Assembly (NCBI GenBank): GCA_004151065.3
Contig: NWUY0300067387.1
Span: forward strand, 8,624 to 19,288
Direction of reading: 5' to 3'
Origin: Larix sibirica
Taxonomy: Eukaryota; Streptophyta; Pinopsida; Pinales; Pinaceae
DNA: 10,665 nucleotides
Under the pieces are notes generated by a model. It made no database searches and was not told where the DNA came from. It worked only from the letters and a program-made list of their open reading frames with translations. The position numbers and the translations under genes are program-made. This document shows positions 1 through 7,867 of the stretch, piece after piece. Position 1 is the first letter of the stretch. Each line of letters opens with the position of its first letter.

Positions 1-703
1 GGCACCCTGCTAGGAATGACCGGTTGGGTTGGCTATCAGCTGGGAATGATTGACTATTGGCTTACTAGCTTGCAATGGCCCCTCCCTGTGAGTAGGCTGT
101 AAAACTTCCATTAATAAAGTAGGCTTCAAAATTTCATAGCGATGCTAAAAGTTCCTACCCAACCAACGTCCAATAACTAAGTTTGGTGAGGGCAGTGAAA
201 GGAAAGAGTAAAGGTTGGTAGGGTCATACTTAAGTAATGCAAGTAAGCAAGGCAAGGTAAATAACAATGTTTCAAAGTGCCAACATGTTCTAAGTGTCTA
301 CCCAAGAAGCCCTTCCTTAAAATATAAGGGTACGACTGTATTGACTCAATCAAAGAGGGCAGTAGTTCCAACGATCCAAGGCTGTCCATCCCATCCAATA
401 GCTTGCTATTCATCAAGTAGGTTGATATCCCAATGGTCTAAGTGCTGACCCCCATCTAATCTCTGAAGTTCAGGCAATAGTTCATTTATAGGGTAGTTCC
501 GACGACGATCCAACCTGTCCAACTGACATTCATTATGTAGGCTCTGAACCAGGTCCTACCAATCCATGCGATAAGGTACGGAGTATTTAAGTTGTGAAAG
601 GCTGGAAGGGATTGAACGTAGCTGGGGTTGTGTGAATAGGCCTTAACAATTAAAATTAAGCCTGTATCGCCCCATATTTTTCGAACAGATTCGCTCTAAG
701 CTG
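1..703. other. unassigned non-coding sequence
   Basis: I find no credible gene on either strand. The longest frames (177-416 minus, 215-448 plus) overlap each other, have no recognisable motif and show no coding-like composition. The + strand is richer in G than the block that follows. Two short stretches resemble each other weakly: from 362 and from 493 both begin GTAGTTCC, continue with a GATCCAA block and CTGTCCA, and reach a GTAGG motif 44-55 bases later. This could be an old duplication or part of an LTR or element untranslated region. Origin unknown. Confidence 0.4.
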
Positions 704-759
704 AGGGGTAAAAACTGAAAGGGCTACTGATAGGGGTTATAACTGAAAGTATGTCTATC
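704..759 (+). repeat. 28-bp imperfect tandem repeat (2 copies)
   Basis: Two adjacent copies begin AGGGGTaAaAACTGAAAG at 704 and AGGGGTtAtAACTGAAAG at 732. They are 28 bases apart and diverge towards their 3' ends. A related AGGGGTTAAAAGA word occurs near 858. This is a short local duplication in non-coding DNA, with no sign of function. Confidence 0.55.
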
Positions 760-947
760 TCTCCTCTCCAAACAGTTTGGGGATAGGGATGTCTCATCGA
801 ACATTTGATGTATAGGTGGATGGATCGTCTCAACCTTGTTGGAATTGTCATTCAATGTAAGGGGTTAAAAGATATCTGTCACAGCCTTTTTCTAACACGT
901 TTGGCAAACATTCATTGTTATCAAGAAGAGTCTAATCTAAAACTCAA

Positions 948-1235
948 GGTGAAGGGGGGCTCAATAATTTAGTCCTTCCTATCTATAGGTGGGGTGCTCG
1001 ATAAAAAAAACTGAAGAAGAGGTGGGGTGTTAAAAAATATGAAATAGAAGGTTCTTCGGTGGGGTCTGACTAATATCCAAAAGAAGTGTGATAAAGACTC
1101 TTCCTTCCCGTTCCCATACAAGACATAAGGTTTGTGGTTGTCAGGTGGTATGAGGCTTGTTGGGTGGGTTCTAAATAATATCCATAAGAAGTAGAAAAAG
1201 AAGAAGCCTGAAGCACAAGAATGGGTAGGGGTCTC
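948..1235 (+). repeat. degenerate ~35-bp minisatellite (GGTGGGGT units)
   Basis: Units start with GGTGGGGT or a close variant, followed by an A-rich stretch and usually AGAAG. Clear starts are at 988, 1021 and 1058, with weaker ones at 1129, 1163 and 1224; a diverged G-rich unit begins near 948. Spacings are 33, 37, 71 (about two periods), 34 and 61. The 1058 and 1163 units share the longest block, AATATCCAaAAGAAG versus AATATCCAtAAGAAG, 105 bases apart (three periods). The regular spacing suggests an old tandem array that has decayed. The G-runs lie on one strand only. No gene is visible here. Confidence 0.5.
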
Positions 1236-1249
1236 GTACCAACATAGTC

Positions 1250-2070
1250 TTAAATAATAACTGCCTTACTTGATTGCCCACCTGACTTTATCATCACCAT
1301 TGGAACTCCCTTATCCACCCATGTAGAATCCAAAAATTAGGTAACCCACTATCATGGCCACTATTGATAATATGATTATTAGAAATTATAGCACAATACT
1401 ATATACTCTTTGGTTTAGGTTTATCCTTAGCTCATCAATACTATATACTTCATCTCTTTGGTGGTTTCCTAGGCATCTAATATGCTTAAGTAAGTAACAT
1501 AAACATTGGTTGTTATGCTCATGTAAATTTTCTTCTATAATTCTTTTTGCCCTTAAGTATTATACTTTTATAATTTTCTATGATTTAATGGGAATTATAA
1601 TTTAGTCTTTGGTTTCATTATAATTTGACTCTTCAATTTATAGTAGCATAACATTTCATATATTAAGTTTGTGATTATGATTTATTTAGAAATAAATGTT
1701 TCTTAATAGATTCAAAACATAATCCAAGGATGCTTACTATAATTTTATATCACTTTTGTACCAATACTCATTATTGATTACATTCTCTATATCCTCAATT
1801 GCCATGGTAATGGTATACAACTCTAGCCTCTACAAATATATCTTATCTATTGTGATCCTCACCTTCCCTCACTCTTTTTTGGACATGAATTCCTTAAGTT
1901 GTCCATACTTTCAAATTTAAATTGAATATTTTCCTACTTGCATATTGAATGTAGCATGTCCATTCACTTTTAGTGGTTATTCTTTCCTTTAATTCCCATC
2001 ATAATCTATGATACATGGAATTTTATCAATATTCCATACAATGACTCTTCATCCTTGTCTAAGACCTATA
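1250..2070. other. AT-rich intergenic or decayed sequence
   Basis: This stretch is T-rich on the + strand and has no frame long enough to support a gene. Read on the minus strand it has short coding-looking fragments (for example around 1880-1930 and 2030-2065), so it may be the continuation of the decayed coding block described at 2070-2730, but stops are frequent. A short direct repeat, AATACTATATAC at 1395 and 1437 followed in both copies by CTCTTTGG, lies 42 bases apart. Nothing else identifiable is seen. Confidence 0.35.
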
Positions 2071-2071
2071 A

Positions 2072-2149
2072 TTTTTTCACTTTATGATTATTACTCTTTC
2101 TAGTTGCTTTTTTTTTCACTTTATGATTATTACTCTTTCTAGTTGCTTC
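2072..2149 (+). repeat. 39-bp tandem duplication (2 copies)
   Basis: The unit at 2072-2110 is repeated at 2111-2149 with 38 of 39 bases identical; each copy runs from TTTTTTCACTTTATG to CTAGTTGCTT. Both copies start in a T-run, which suggests replication slippage. The period is 13 codons. On the minus strand, in the frame of the flanking decayed coding block, each copy reads KQLERVIIIK followed by a stop. The near identity indicates a recent event compared with the decay of the surrounding sequence. Confidence 0.9.
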
Positions 2150-2244
2150 TATCAGGAGAATTCTTGCTCCAAGGTGCCTTTTTTTTCCTCAATGGAAGTA
2201 TTGATTGATTCCATGAATAATAATTCCTTTATGACATTTTTCTT

Positions 2245-2260
2245 AAACATTACTTTCCTT
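2245..2260 (+). repeat. left target-site duplication (16 bp)
   Basis: AAACATTACTTTCCTT at 2245-2260 is repeated without mismatch at 2458-2473. The two copies bracket the 197-bp insert and are the classic mark of target-primed retroposition. The first A residues could partly belong to the insert's A-rich tail, so the true duplication may be 13-16 bp. Confidence 0.88.
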
Positions 2261-2457
2261 TCCCACAGGGGTGTATCTCAACCGTCGATTCGCTTGATAT
2301 GAAGGAAATGTTNATCATCCCGAGTTATCTGTGCCCCATGCTTACGGGATGTTGTGGGGCACCTAGGGGGATAGTTGTAGCGGGATTGTATCCCTGGACC
2401 CATGTCACGCGAGTACCATCCCAGTCCCTAGTTGTTGATTCCCCTAGTACAAAAAAC
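2261..2457 (+). mobile_element. SINE-like retroposon insertion, 197 bp
   Basis: A 197-bp block, visibly more GC-rich than its surroundings, lies between perfect 16-bp direct repeats. Its right end is A-rich (TACAAAAAAC), directly before the right repeat, as expected of a poly(A)-type retroposon in + orientation. These three features support a SINE or another short retroposed RNA. The RNA polymerase III promoter is not convincing: the only B-box-like word is GTCGATTCG near 2283-2291 (core TCGATTC), and no clear A box precedes it, so the 5' end may be truncated or the source RNA may not be a tRNA. The interior holds several perfect inverted repeats. Weak terminal similarity (ACAGGGGTGTATC at the left, and ACTAGGGGAATC when the right end is reverse-complemented) would allow a MITE, but a 16-bp duplication is too long for usual TIR elements. 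One unresolved base is at 2313. Confidence 0.68.
2316..2447 (+). other. inverted repeats with interleaved pairing
   Basis: Four perfect complementary pairs lie inside the insert. CATCCCG 2316-2322 pairs with CGGGATG 2345-2351 (7 bp). GTGCCCCA 2331-2338 pairs with TGGGGCAC 2355-2362 (8 bp). GGGAT 2382-2386 pairs with ATCCC 2390-2394 across a three-base loop. CTAGGGG 2363-2369 pairs with CCCCTAG 2441-2447 and would enclose the 3' half. The first two are interleaved, so they can form either a pseudoknot or two alternative hairpins. The linker between 2351 and 2355 is only three bases, which makes a full pseudoknot strained. Folding is predicted by eye only. Confidence 0.6.
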
Positions 2458-2473
2458 AAACATTACTTTCCTT
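2458..2473 (+). repeat. right target-site duplication (16 bp)
   Basis: This is an identical copy of 2245-2260. It follows directly after the A-rich end of the 197-bp insert and marks its right boundary. Confidence 0.88.
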
Positions 2474-2837
2474 AGGCCTATCTATCACAATCTCTCCATC
2501 AATATTTTTGGATCCTCTGTCAATCCTTCGATACTTAGTGTCTATCCTTGTTTATTTTCCTTGTCTTTCTCCCATATTGGATTCTTACTCATATTCCCTT
2601 CATCAAAATATCTAATTACTATAGATCAATTTATATTCTCTATGGATATTTGCTTAGACTTCTTAAATGATTTCACCAATTCCTTAATGTGAACTTTCTT
2701 CCCATTGAAATTGTCCTCATAAGCCTTCCATCAAAATATATGTAATATTGTGATATCATAGATTATCAATGCCCCTTTACTTTTCCTCTTTCAATGGCAT
2801 TCCAATGCTTATTCTCCTTATGCATTTGTCCAAAGTT

Positions 2838-3115
2838 TTATCCACTTCCATAAACTTTGTCCATCATAAACCCCCCATCAAGAATGTTGGGTGTTGCAAT
2901 GCTACATGCCTCTCCAAAATATTTATGACTAAAATATGAACCCATTAATGTATGATCCAATTACTAGACTTCTCCTAATGCTCTTTCTTCAACAACAAAA
3001 AAAAAAACATTTTCGGTTTTTCCCCTTCATTAGGGCCCATTTCATTGGAATTTATATCTTTTTGTGACTCTTTAGTTTCACTAATGATTCTTTTCTTAGT
3101 TTTAACTAATGATCT
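2838..3115 (-). pseudogene. decayed coding fragment, unidentified
   Basis: On the minus strand, 3115 down to 3008 reads an open stretch of 36 codons including TKKRIISETKESQKDINSNE. A run of 11 A (+ strand 2997-3007) then breaks the frame; allowing a one-base slip, the reading continues VVEERALGEV, two stops, and then a further stretch including GSYFSHKYFGEACSIATPNI, to a stop at 2838-2840. Charged residues dominate the first half. The product is not recognised. It lies upstream (in minus-strand sense) of the 2070-2730 block and may be the same gene or element. Confidence is in the coding-like character, not in a function. Confidence 0.35.
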
Positions 3116-3301
3116 TTTTTATGATGAAATATTCAACACATAAGTGTCCTTTCCTTGAAATTACTTTATCTTTCTATTAGAATTGATCCATTAGGATTCT
3201 CACGATAATCCATATACCCATAATCTCTAGTGACTAAATTTTTATGTTTACTCCAATGATAAATACTTACAACTGATACTTAGTCATTTTTATAAACCTA
3301 G

Positions 3302-3571
3302 TTAGTCATTTTTTATAAAATTACCCTTGATTTTTGTTAGACCCCAACCATTAGATTTCCTTATTGTATTTACTACCCATGTTCTCCCAATGCTTGAATC
3401 TTGGTCTATACTAATGTGAATTTCAAATGAATATATAGAAAAGTTGCACTTATCCCATTTCTTAAGTTTTGTTATTTCCACTTTGTCTCCTCTTCCGTGA
3501 TAATCCTTTATGCTTCTCTTTGAACTCAAATAACTCCAATGGTGCCTACAAAACTCACAAAATGAGTTCAA
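3302..3571 (-). pseudogene. 89-codon open stretch, likely coding relic
   Basis: This is the longest open minus-strand frame in the T-rich block, bounded upstream by an in-frame TAA just beyond 3571 and ended by TAA at 3302. The first codon is TTG, so there is no true start. Its middle reads IKDYHGRGDKVEITKLKKWD and a later part reads SSIGRTWVVNTIRKSNGWGL. No motif, signal peptide or membrane segment is recognised. With the neighbouring fragments it suggests that 2070-3600 derives from one protein read on the minus strand. Chance openness in an A-rich strand is a real alternative. Confidence 0.3.
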
Positions 3572-4237
3572 TAAACATTTTTATCCTAAATTTATTGTAG
3601 TTGATCCCCATTGTGTTGTATTTGTTTTTCAACATGAATTTATGGACCTCCTTTCAACCTAAATTGGGATTTCATTTCCAAAATTTCAAAATAGCTTCCT
3701 TAGTATTCCTTTTCAACAATGCACTTGACACCGTTGTTCTCCAAAAGGTTAGGTAGGACTACTCACCCAAATTGAATGTCGTTCTTAACCATACAATGTA
3801 TTCCACTAAGAGACATTCACTTGGATGAGGTATTCAAATCCTTCCTTAGTCTCTAGCTTTCTTGATACATTGCCAACATTCTTCTTGAGTTTGTTTGACC
3901 TAATTCAACCATACTTGAGATTTTAATCTTGGCTCCCATGGATATCATACATCAAGACCCATTGTCACACCAAAAATTTGTATTGACTAATCTTATTATC
4001 ATGGATATACTATTTTATTCTCTTCTTAGACAAGGTACTAAATGGTAGGATGGGGTTTAGCTCATGAAAGTCCACAACTTGTGTCTTAGGAGTATCCTTT
4101 TGGAATTGTTAACAATTCATCATAAACTTAATATTTAAAAGAATGACCACCATAAAGATGAGTAAATGATATTTTTCGAGGACCTTGTTGCCTACAAATT
4201 CCCTCTAGTAGTTCCATAGTGTTCCTCATGCACACAG
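3572..4237 (-). other. AT-rich sequence flanking the LINE 3' end
   Basis: No gene can be supported. On the minus strand there are isolated coding-like runs in changing frames (for example DTPKTQVVDFHELNPILPFS around 4040-4100), which suggests more of the same decayed sequence. It ends at the T-run that marks the LINE tail. The last bases before that run (CTCATGCACACAG) should be one copy of the LINE target-site duplication, but no convincing second copy was found to the right. Confidence 0.3.
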
Positions 4238-4245
4238 TTTTTTTT
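4238..4245 (-). other. LINE poly(A) tail (A8)
   Basis: Eight T on the + strand correspond to an A8 tail on the element strand, directly after TTATTTTTCTTGG. This fixes the 3' end of the LINE, as expected of a target-primed insertion. Confidence 0.75.
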
Positions 4246-4484
4246 CCAAGAAAAATAAATTGTAATTTCTATTCATTAGAAAATAGAAATGCATTCTTCA
4301 GGGAGGTCTCGAAAGAGATCATCATAGATCAACACTCAAAAATAGAGAAATATGTTGAGATCTATTACAGAGAATAATATATTAATCAAGCTTAGAGTTG
4401 AAAATAGGAATCCATAGCTCCCATGAGGCAGAAAGAGATTGAGACTCATCAGATATGTCTAATAAAAGAAGCAGATTTGACACC
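4246..4484 (-). other. LINE 3' untranslated region
   Basis: Between the TAA ending ORF2 (4485-4487) and the A8 tail there are about 240 bases. The frame directly after the TAA holds further stops within a dozen codons. Near the end is a plant-gene-like AT-rich stretch (AATGAATAGAAATTACAA on the element strand). No hairpin stands out. Confidence 0.55.
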
Positions 4485-4900
4485 TTATTTGAATTGTTCA
4501 ATTGTCCAAGAACCATAAATCATGACTAAATCTTTTCTAGAGAGTGATTCCACCGCTTGATTGAAATCTTGGTAGAAATGTTCAAAGTTGATAAACTAGA
4601 AGGTGCTTGAAATTGATTTCAAGTCTTCAATAAGATTACCAAGCAACAGGTTTTGGGAATTAATCAAGTTGTTCACATTGTTAATTACAAATAAAGAATA
4701 TCCCATAATTTTTATATTATGAATGTTCTTCTCCTTAACAAACTTGAGAAGTAAATAGAGGGCTTGTAACTCTACCCAATATTTGATCCTGCACCAATAG
4801 AACCAACACTTTAGAAGTAATGGTCATGAGACAAATGAAAAAGAAAACCAAAACTGCACCTGGATCGATTTTCTTGGCATGCCTCGTCAAAACAAGACTA
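4485..4900 (-). other. RNase H-like domain of LINE ORF2
   Basis: This is the C-terminal domain of ORF2, of the plant RVT_3-like RNase H type, which in active elements degrades the RNA strand of the RNA/DNA hybrid. The first catalytic region reads CFDEACQEN (Asp codon at 4886-4888; FDGAxxGN is usual). After a frameshift near 4785 the second region reads VELQALYLLLKFVKEKN with its Glu kept. The third, usually GDS, is GYS, its Asp changed to Tyr by one base (codon 4698-4700). The last, usually NxAADSL, reads NQAVESLS with Glu for Asp. One stop (TAG) lies in the frame before YQDFNQ. The domain is recognisable but not functional. Confidence 0.72.
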
Positions 4901-5189
4901 TGGAAATGACTCTAGCAGAGAGGAGATCTGAGGTTGTCGCGTACCATCCTTTTTATTTAACTTTATGTAATTATCAAAGTGGCCTTGAATTTTTTGCCAA
5001 TAGTAACAACAATTTGAGATCGTTCATCAACGAATATTGCTATGTTTCTCATAATCCAAATTCCCCAAGTGACCAGAAAAGGTAGACGCCAAACTTCCTT
5101 CAACTATTTGGATTGAAAAAAAATTAGAAAGCAAGTTTCAATGGAATTTCCAGACCATAGGTATTTTAAATGATAAAAGGATTCCAATT

Positions 5190-5385
5190 CCATCCAAATC
5201 GCCTTGGAGGTGCTACATTCTCGGAATAAGTGATCTGAAGGATCTTCAGACTAATTGCAAAGCAAACACATTCCATGACCTGCCCAATTCAAATGTTGTA
5301 ACCTATCCCAAGTGAGAAACCAGTTGGAAAGAATGAGCCACAATAGTAAAATACACTTGGGCAGAACATTGAACAATGATTTTCT
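5190..5385 (-). other. zf-RVT zinc-binding domain of LINE ORF2
   Basis: The segment reads VLPKCILLLWLILSNWFLTW, then WDRLQHLNWAGHG, then a Cys-rich motif. The motif is C-x2-C-x9-H-x4-C: Cys codons at 5266-5268 and 5257-5259, His at 5230-5232 and Cys at 5215-5217. This is the zf-RVT arrangement found after the RT in plant LINEs and in related RT-derived sequences. All four metal ligands survive, but a TAG stop (5251-5253) stands two codons after the second Cys, where the family usually has Gln. The order between RT and RNase H is the expected one. Confidence 0.8.
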
Positions 5386-5689
5386 AAATTTTCTGCCACC
5401 ACTAGCGAGCTATAGCAACTTCTGTCTGGAACAATGATTCATATCCTAATTTTTCCGTACATAGACCCCTTGTTGAGTTATACACCTATGCTAGATAATC
5501 ATGCTCGTTTTTTATATGAACGTGGGATTTGCATAGATATTGAGCATACTCCTTCCAACAATGATCCCAATTGGAAGAGAGGCCCAAATCCTGAATTGAC
5601 ATCCAACCTTGATGCCACAGATTGGAATTCTACAGGTCCACTATCTTATCCAAAGTCACATTACCAATTTTTTGAATATGAACAATGAG

Positions 5690-6330
5690 TTATTTGGGGA
5701 GTCTCCCTTGTGAGGTGAGTCCTACAATCACATCTTCCCCCACACGAACCAATTTCCCGTTGCCTACCTTCTAGGAAAGAAAATTACCTATCACAGGGAA
5801 GGATTTGGAGAGAGGCTTCCAATGATTCGAAACAATCTGAATTGGTTTGCTCAATCTATGAATCCAGTATATGAGAGTTCTCGAAGAAATGCATTTGGAA
5901 GCCATAATGTATTTCCACAAACTATTCTTGGTAAGAAACATCCACAGAGACTTAACAGTCAGGGATCTATTGAATAAATTGATGTTTTTTATATCCCATC
6001 CACCAAGATCCTTAGGGGATACCGAAAAATTCTATTACACTAAATGGAAACCATGATAATTAGGTTGGCTCCTCCAAAGGTCATTGAAGCATATTTTCAT
6101 AATCCAAGAAAAAATTCCTTTAGGTATGTGTGGCATTAAATGCCAATAGACCGGGATCACCTCCAACACTGATTTGTTTAGAACCAATCAACCCCCTCTA
6201 GAAATCCACTTGTTGCACCAAAAATTTACCTGCCCTTTGATCATGTTGATCAACCAAATCCAATCTTATTTTCTGTATTTGGAGGGATTGAGACTAAACT
6301 CCAAATACTTAAGTCCCTCTTCCATGTAAG
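5690..6330 (-). other. LINE ORF2 thumb/connection region
   Basis: This is the part of ORF2 that follows the RT palm. It is recognised by GLKYLEF (about 6297-6317), FWCNKWISRGG, then LVLNKSVLEVIPVYW, then PHIPKGIF, all close to plant LINE proteins. Further on come LGGWDIKNINLFNRSL and FPVIGNFLS, a stop, and KVGNGKLVRVGED. The Arg expected after SRGG is a TGA stop (6188-6190), one base from CGA. The long readable stretches make this the best preserved part of the element. Confidence 0.8.
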
Positions 6331-6399
6331 CTACTTCAAAAGGAAAGTAATTTTTCTAGAAAGGTCACTGGTCAGCCTAAGAATGAAGTAGATAAAGGG

Positions 6400-7240
6400 A
6401 CAATTTGAAAGGATTGATCTCCATACCTCTAGATCAGCATAAGAGTTCCAAAACATCTTTCATCCTTTGGCATTCTCTTTCTAATTGAAGGCATAAGAGT
6501 AGGATATTTCCCACGAGCAGTAAGTGAGTAATCGCTTCTCTTCCATGCAAGGAGATGCCTGAAAACCTTCTGCACCACCGTTATTCAGAGACGAATTGGC
6601 TCAATCCTTCTATAACCAATAGGAAAAGGTATGGAGAGAGGGGAAAACCCTAACAGAGTCCCATAGAGGCCTTGAAGAAAGCATAACCAACCCCATTAAT
6701 AAGCACTGTGAAGGAGGAAGAAGTAATACATCCCATTATCCAATTGGTTATTTCGAGACTGAAACCAACATGAAGAAGGGTTAGTTAGATGAATAATGAA
6801 TATTCTTTATCATTTTTTATTGTATGTAAACCTTCCTAAGAGGCTCCTATAGCCTCATGAATTGAACACCCTTGGATAAATCCAAATTTTCTCTCAATAT
6901 ATTCCGAGATAGAATGGGATTGATTCTTATCACAATAATTTTGGCTACAATTTTATAAACTCCATTACATAGAGAAATTAGCCTATAGTCAACAAAGGTT
7001 TTTGGCTTATCTTTCTTAGGAATAAGAGTCAGAAAGGTTGTGTTTAGAGGCCCCCTAAATGGATCCTGAAATACAAGCTTCCTCAACCACTTTGAGGAGG
7101 TCATCACCCAAGATTTCAAAAAAATCTAAGAAGAATTCAATAGGATAACCATTTGGCCTAGGACTCTTGCCTCTTTGGAAAATAGATAAAATAGTGAGGA
7201 GTTCTTCCTTATCAACTGGGAAAAAAAAACCTCATTTCCT
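6400..7240 (-). other. reverse transcriptase domain of LINE ORF2 (dead)
   Basis: Motifs in order are KSPRPNGYPIEFF (usual KSPGPDG; near 7143-7172), LTLIPKKDKPKTFVDYRLIS with SLCNGVYKIVAK, EGLHTIKNDKEYSLFI, LLHVGFSLEITNWIMGC, FTVLINGVGYAFF, and a GLRQG-type motif changed to GLC, stop, GFPLSP (Arg and Gln codons 6655-6650 now TGT and TAG). Motif A (with DLSKAYD in relatives) is missing: the frame passes from EYSLFI to LTLLHVGF near 6785, about 17 codons shorter than expected. The second catalytic motif, usually FVDD, is LVGN, so both Asp are lost (6506-6511). A frameshift separates 7235-7050 from 7119-6847. No activity is possible. Confidence 0.85.
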
Positions 7241-7249
7241 CTTCTTCAA

Positions 7250-7850
7250 CTATTATAGGGAATTTCTAATGACATTCATGATTGAATCCATATGAAACTT
7301 CCCAAGATCAACATAAAGGGAGGATAAGTGATCAAAACCCAATGCTGACAAAGTGACAATACCTTTGACACTATCCCCATCTCTGTTCTTCAAGTCCCAA
7401 ATTGTATTGACCACCTTTCTATGTTTTACGGAATTTTGAAAATATTTGGTATTCTGATCACCCGCTTGTAACCATAGGGATCTACTTCTAAGTCTCCACT
7501 CATTTTCTTTCTCTTTGAGAAAATTTCCTTTCTCCTTTGATAGTATGAAGATCTCTAGGGAAACATCTTCCAGGAAAATACCAGATGGGTTGGAGGAGAA
7601 AAAAGCCTTCAAATTTTCTTCGATCTCTACTAATTTAGCATCCCTATAACACTTTTTCTCTCTACTTCAATAAACTACACATTTGTTGAGATCACGTAGA
7701 GAGTATGAGAATCGCAGACTAGCAGATCTATTACTATCCTTCCTTATCAACCTCCATATACCCTTCACAGTCGACTGAAAATCAGGATCCGCTTCCCAGC
7801 TAGAGTTGTAATTGAAAGGATCCTTAGGATTCACCTCCTTTATGTCTATT
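7250..7850 (-). other. ORF2 linker between endonuclease and RT
   Basis: This is an open frame of 119 codons (7612-7253), extended upstream in the same frame to about 7850 with one or two stops. It begins near DPFNYNSSWEADPDFQSTV and includes WRLRSRSLWLQAGDQNTKYF, which matches the conserved W-x(n)-GDxNTKYFH block of plant LINE ORF2 proteins, followed by HRKVVNTIWDL. It is basic and rich in Lys, Glu and Arg. The order after the endonuclease SDH motif and before KSPxPxG fits the family. Confidence 0.82.
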
Positions 7851-7867
7851 TATAACAAAATGAGGAA

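Larger units (their letters stand above)
2070..2730 (-). pseudogene. decayed lysine-rich coding sequence, unidentified
   Basis: On the minus strand from 2730 downwards, one frame can be followed for about 130 codons on either side of the 2261-2457 insert with only a scatter of stops. It reads WKAYEDNFNGKKVHIKELVK at its start and later YFDEGNMSKNPIWEKDKENK. After the insert it continues FKKNVIKELLFMESINTSIE. The sequence is rich in K, E, I and N, which is hydrophilic and possibly coiled-coil forming. If the insert and one copy of its flanking repeat are removed, the frame runs straight through the site. I do not recognise the family. It could be part of an LTR-element polyprotein or accessory ORF, or a dead host gene. 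No start codon can be assigned, and the upstream end merges into the 2838-3115 block after a frame change. Confidence 0.4.

Noticed and set aside
177-448. Opposed open frames on both strands near the left end
   Set aside because: They overlap each other with no coding signal or motif; chance frames.
948-1235. CRISPR-like array
   Set aside because: The repeats are degenerate, spacing is irregular, there are no uniform spacers or cas genes, and the context is a plant genome.
2360-2450. Possible 5S rRNA or tRNA T-arm similarity on the minus strand of the insert (ACTGGGATGG; GGGAT/ATCCC)
   Set aside because: Only short words match, and the T-arm-like stem has a three-base loop instead of seven, so it is too weak to name a source RNA.
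2261-2457. MITE interpretation of the insert
   Set aside because: The terminal similarity is poor and the 16-bp flanking duplication is longer than usual for TIR elements; the A-rich 3' end favours retroposition.
3281-3323. Direct repeat TAGTCATTTTTATAAA spaced 22 bases apart
   Set aside because: It is a short AT-rich duplication with a different T-run length in each copy; likely slippage and not informative.
4879-5085. Plus-strand open frame of 68 codons with an ATG
   Set aside because: It lies antisense to the RNase H and downstream zf-RVT part of the LINE, where the minus strand carries recognised motifs; the frame has none.
5434-5688. Plus-strand open frame of 84 codons
   Set aside because: It is antisense to the LINE ORF2 connection region, with no domain, and is explained as a shadow.
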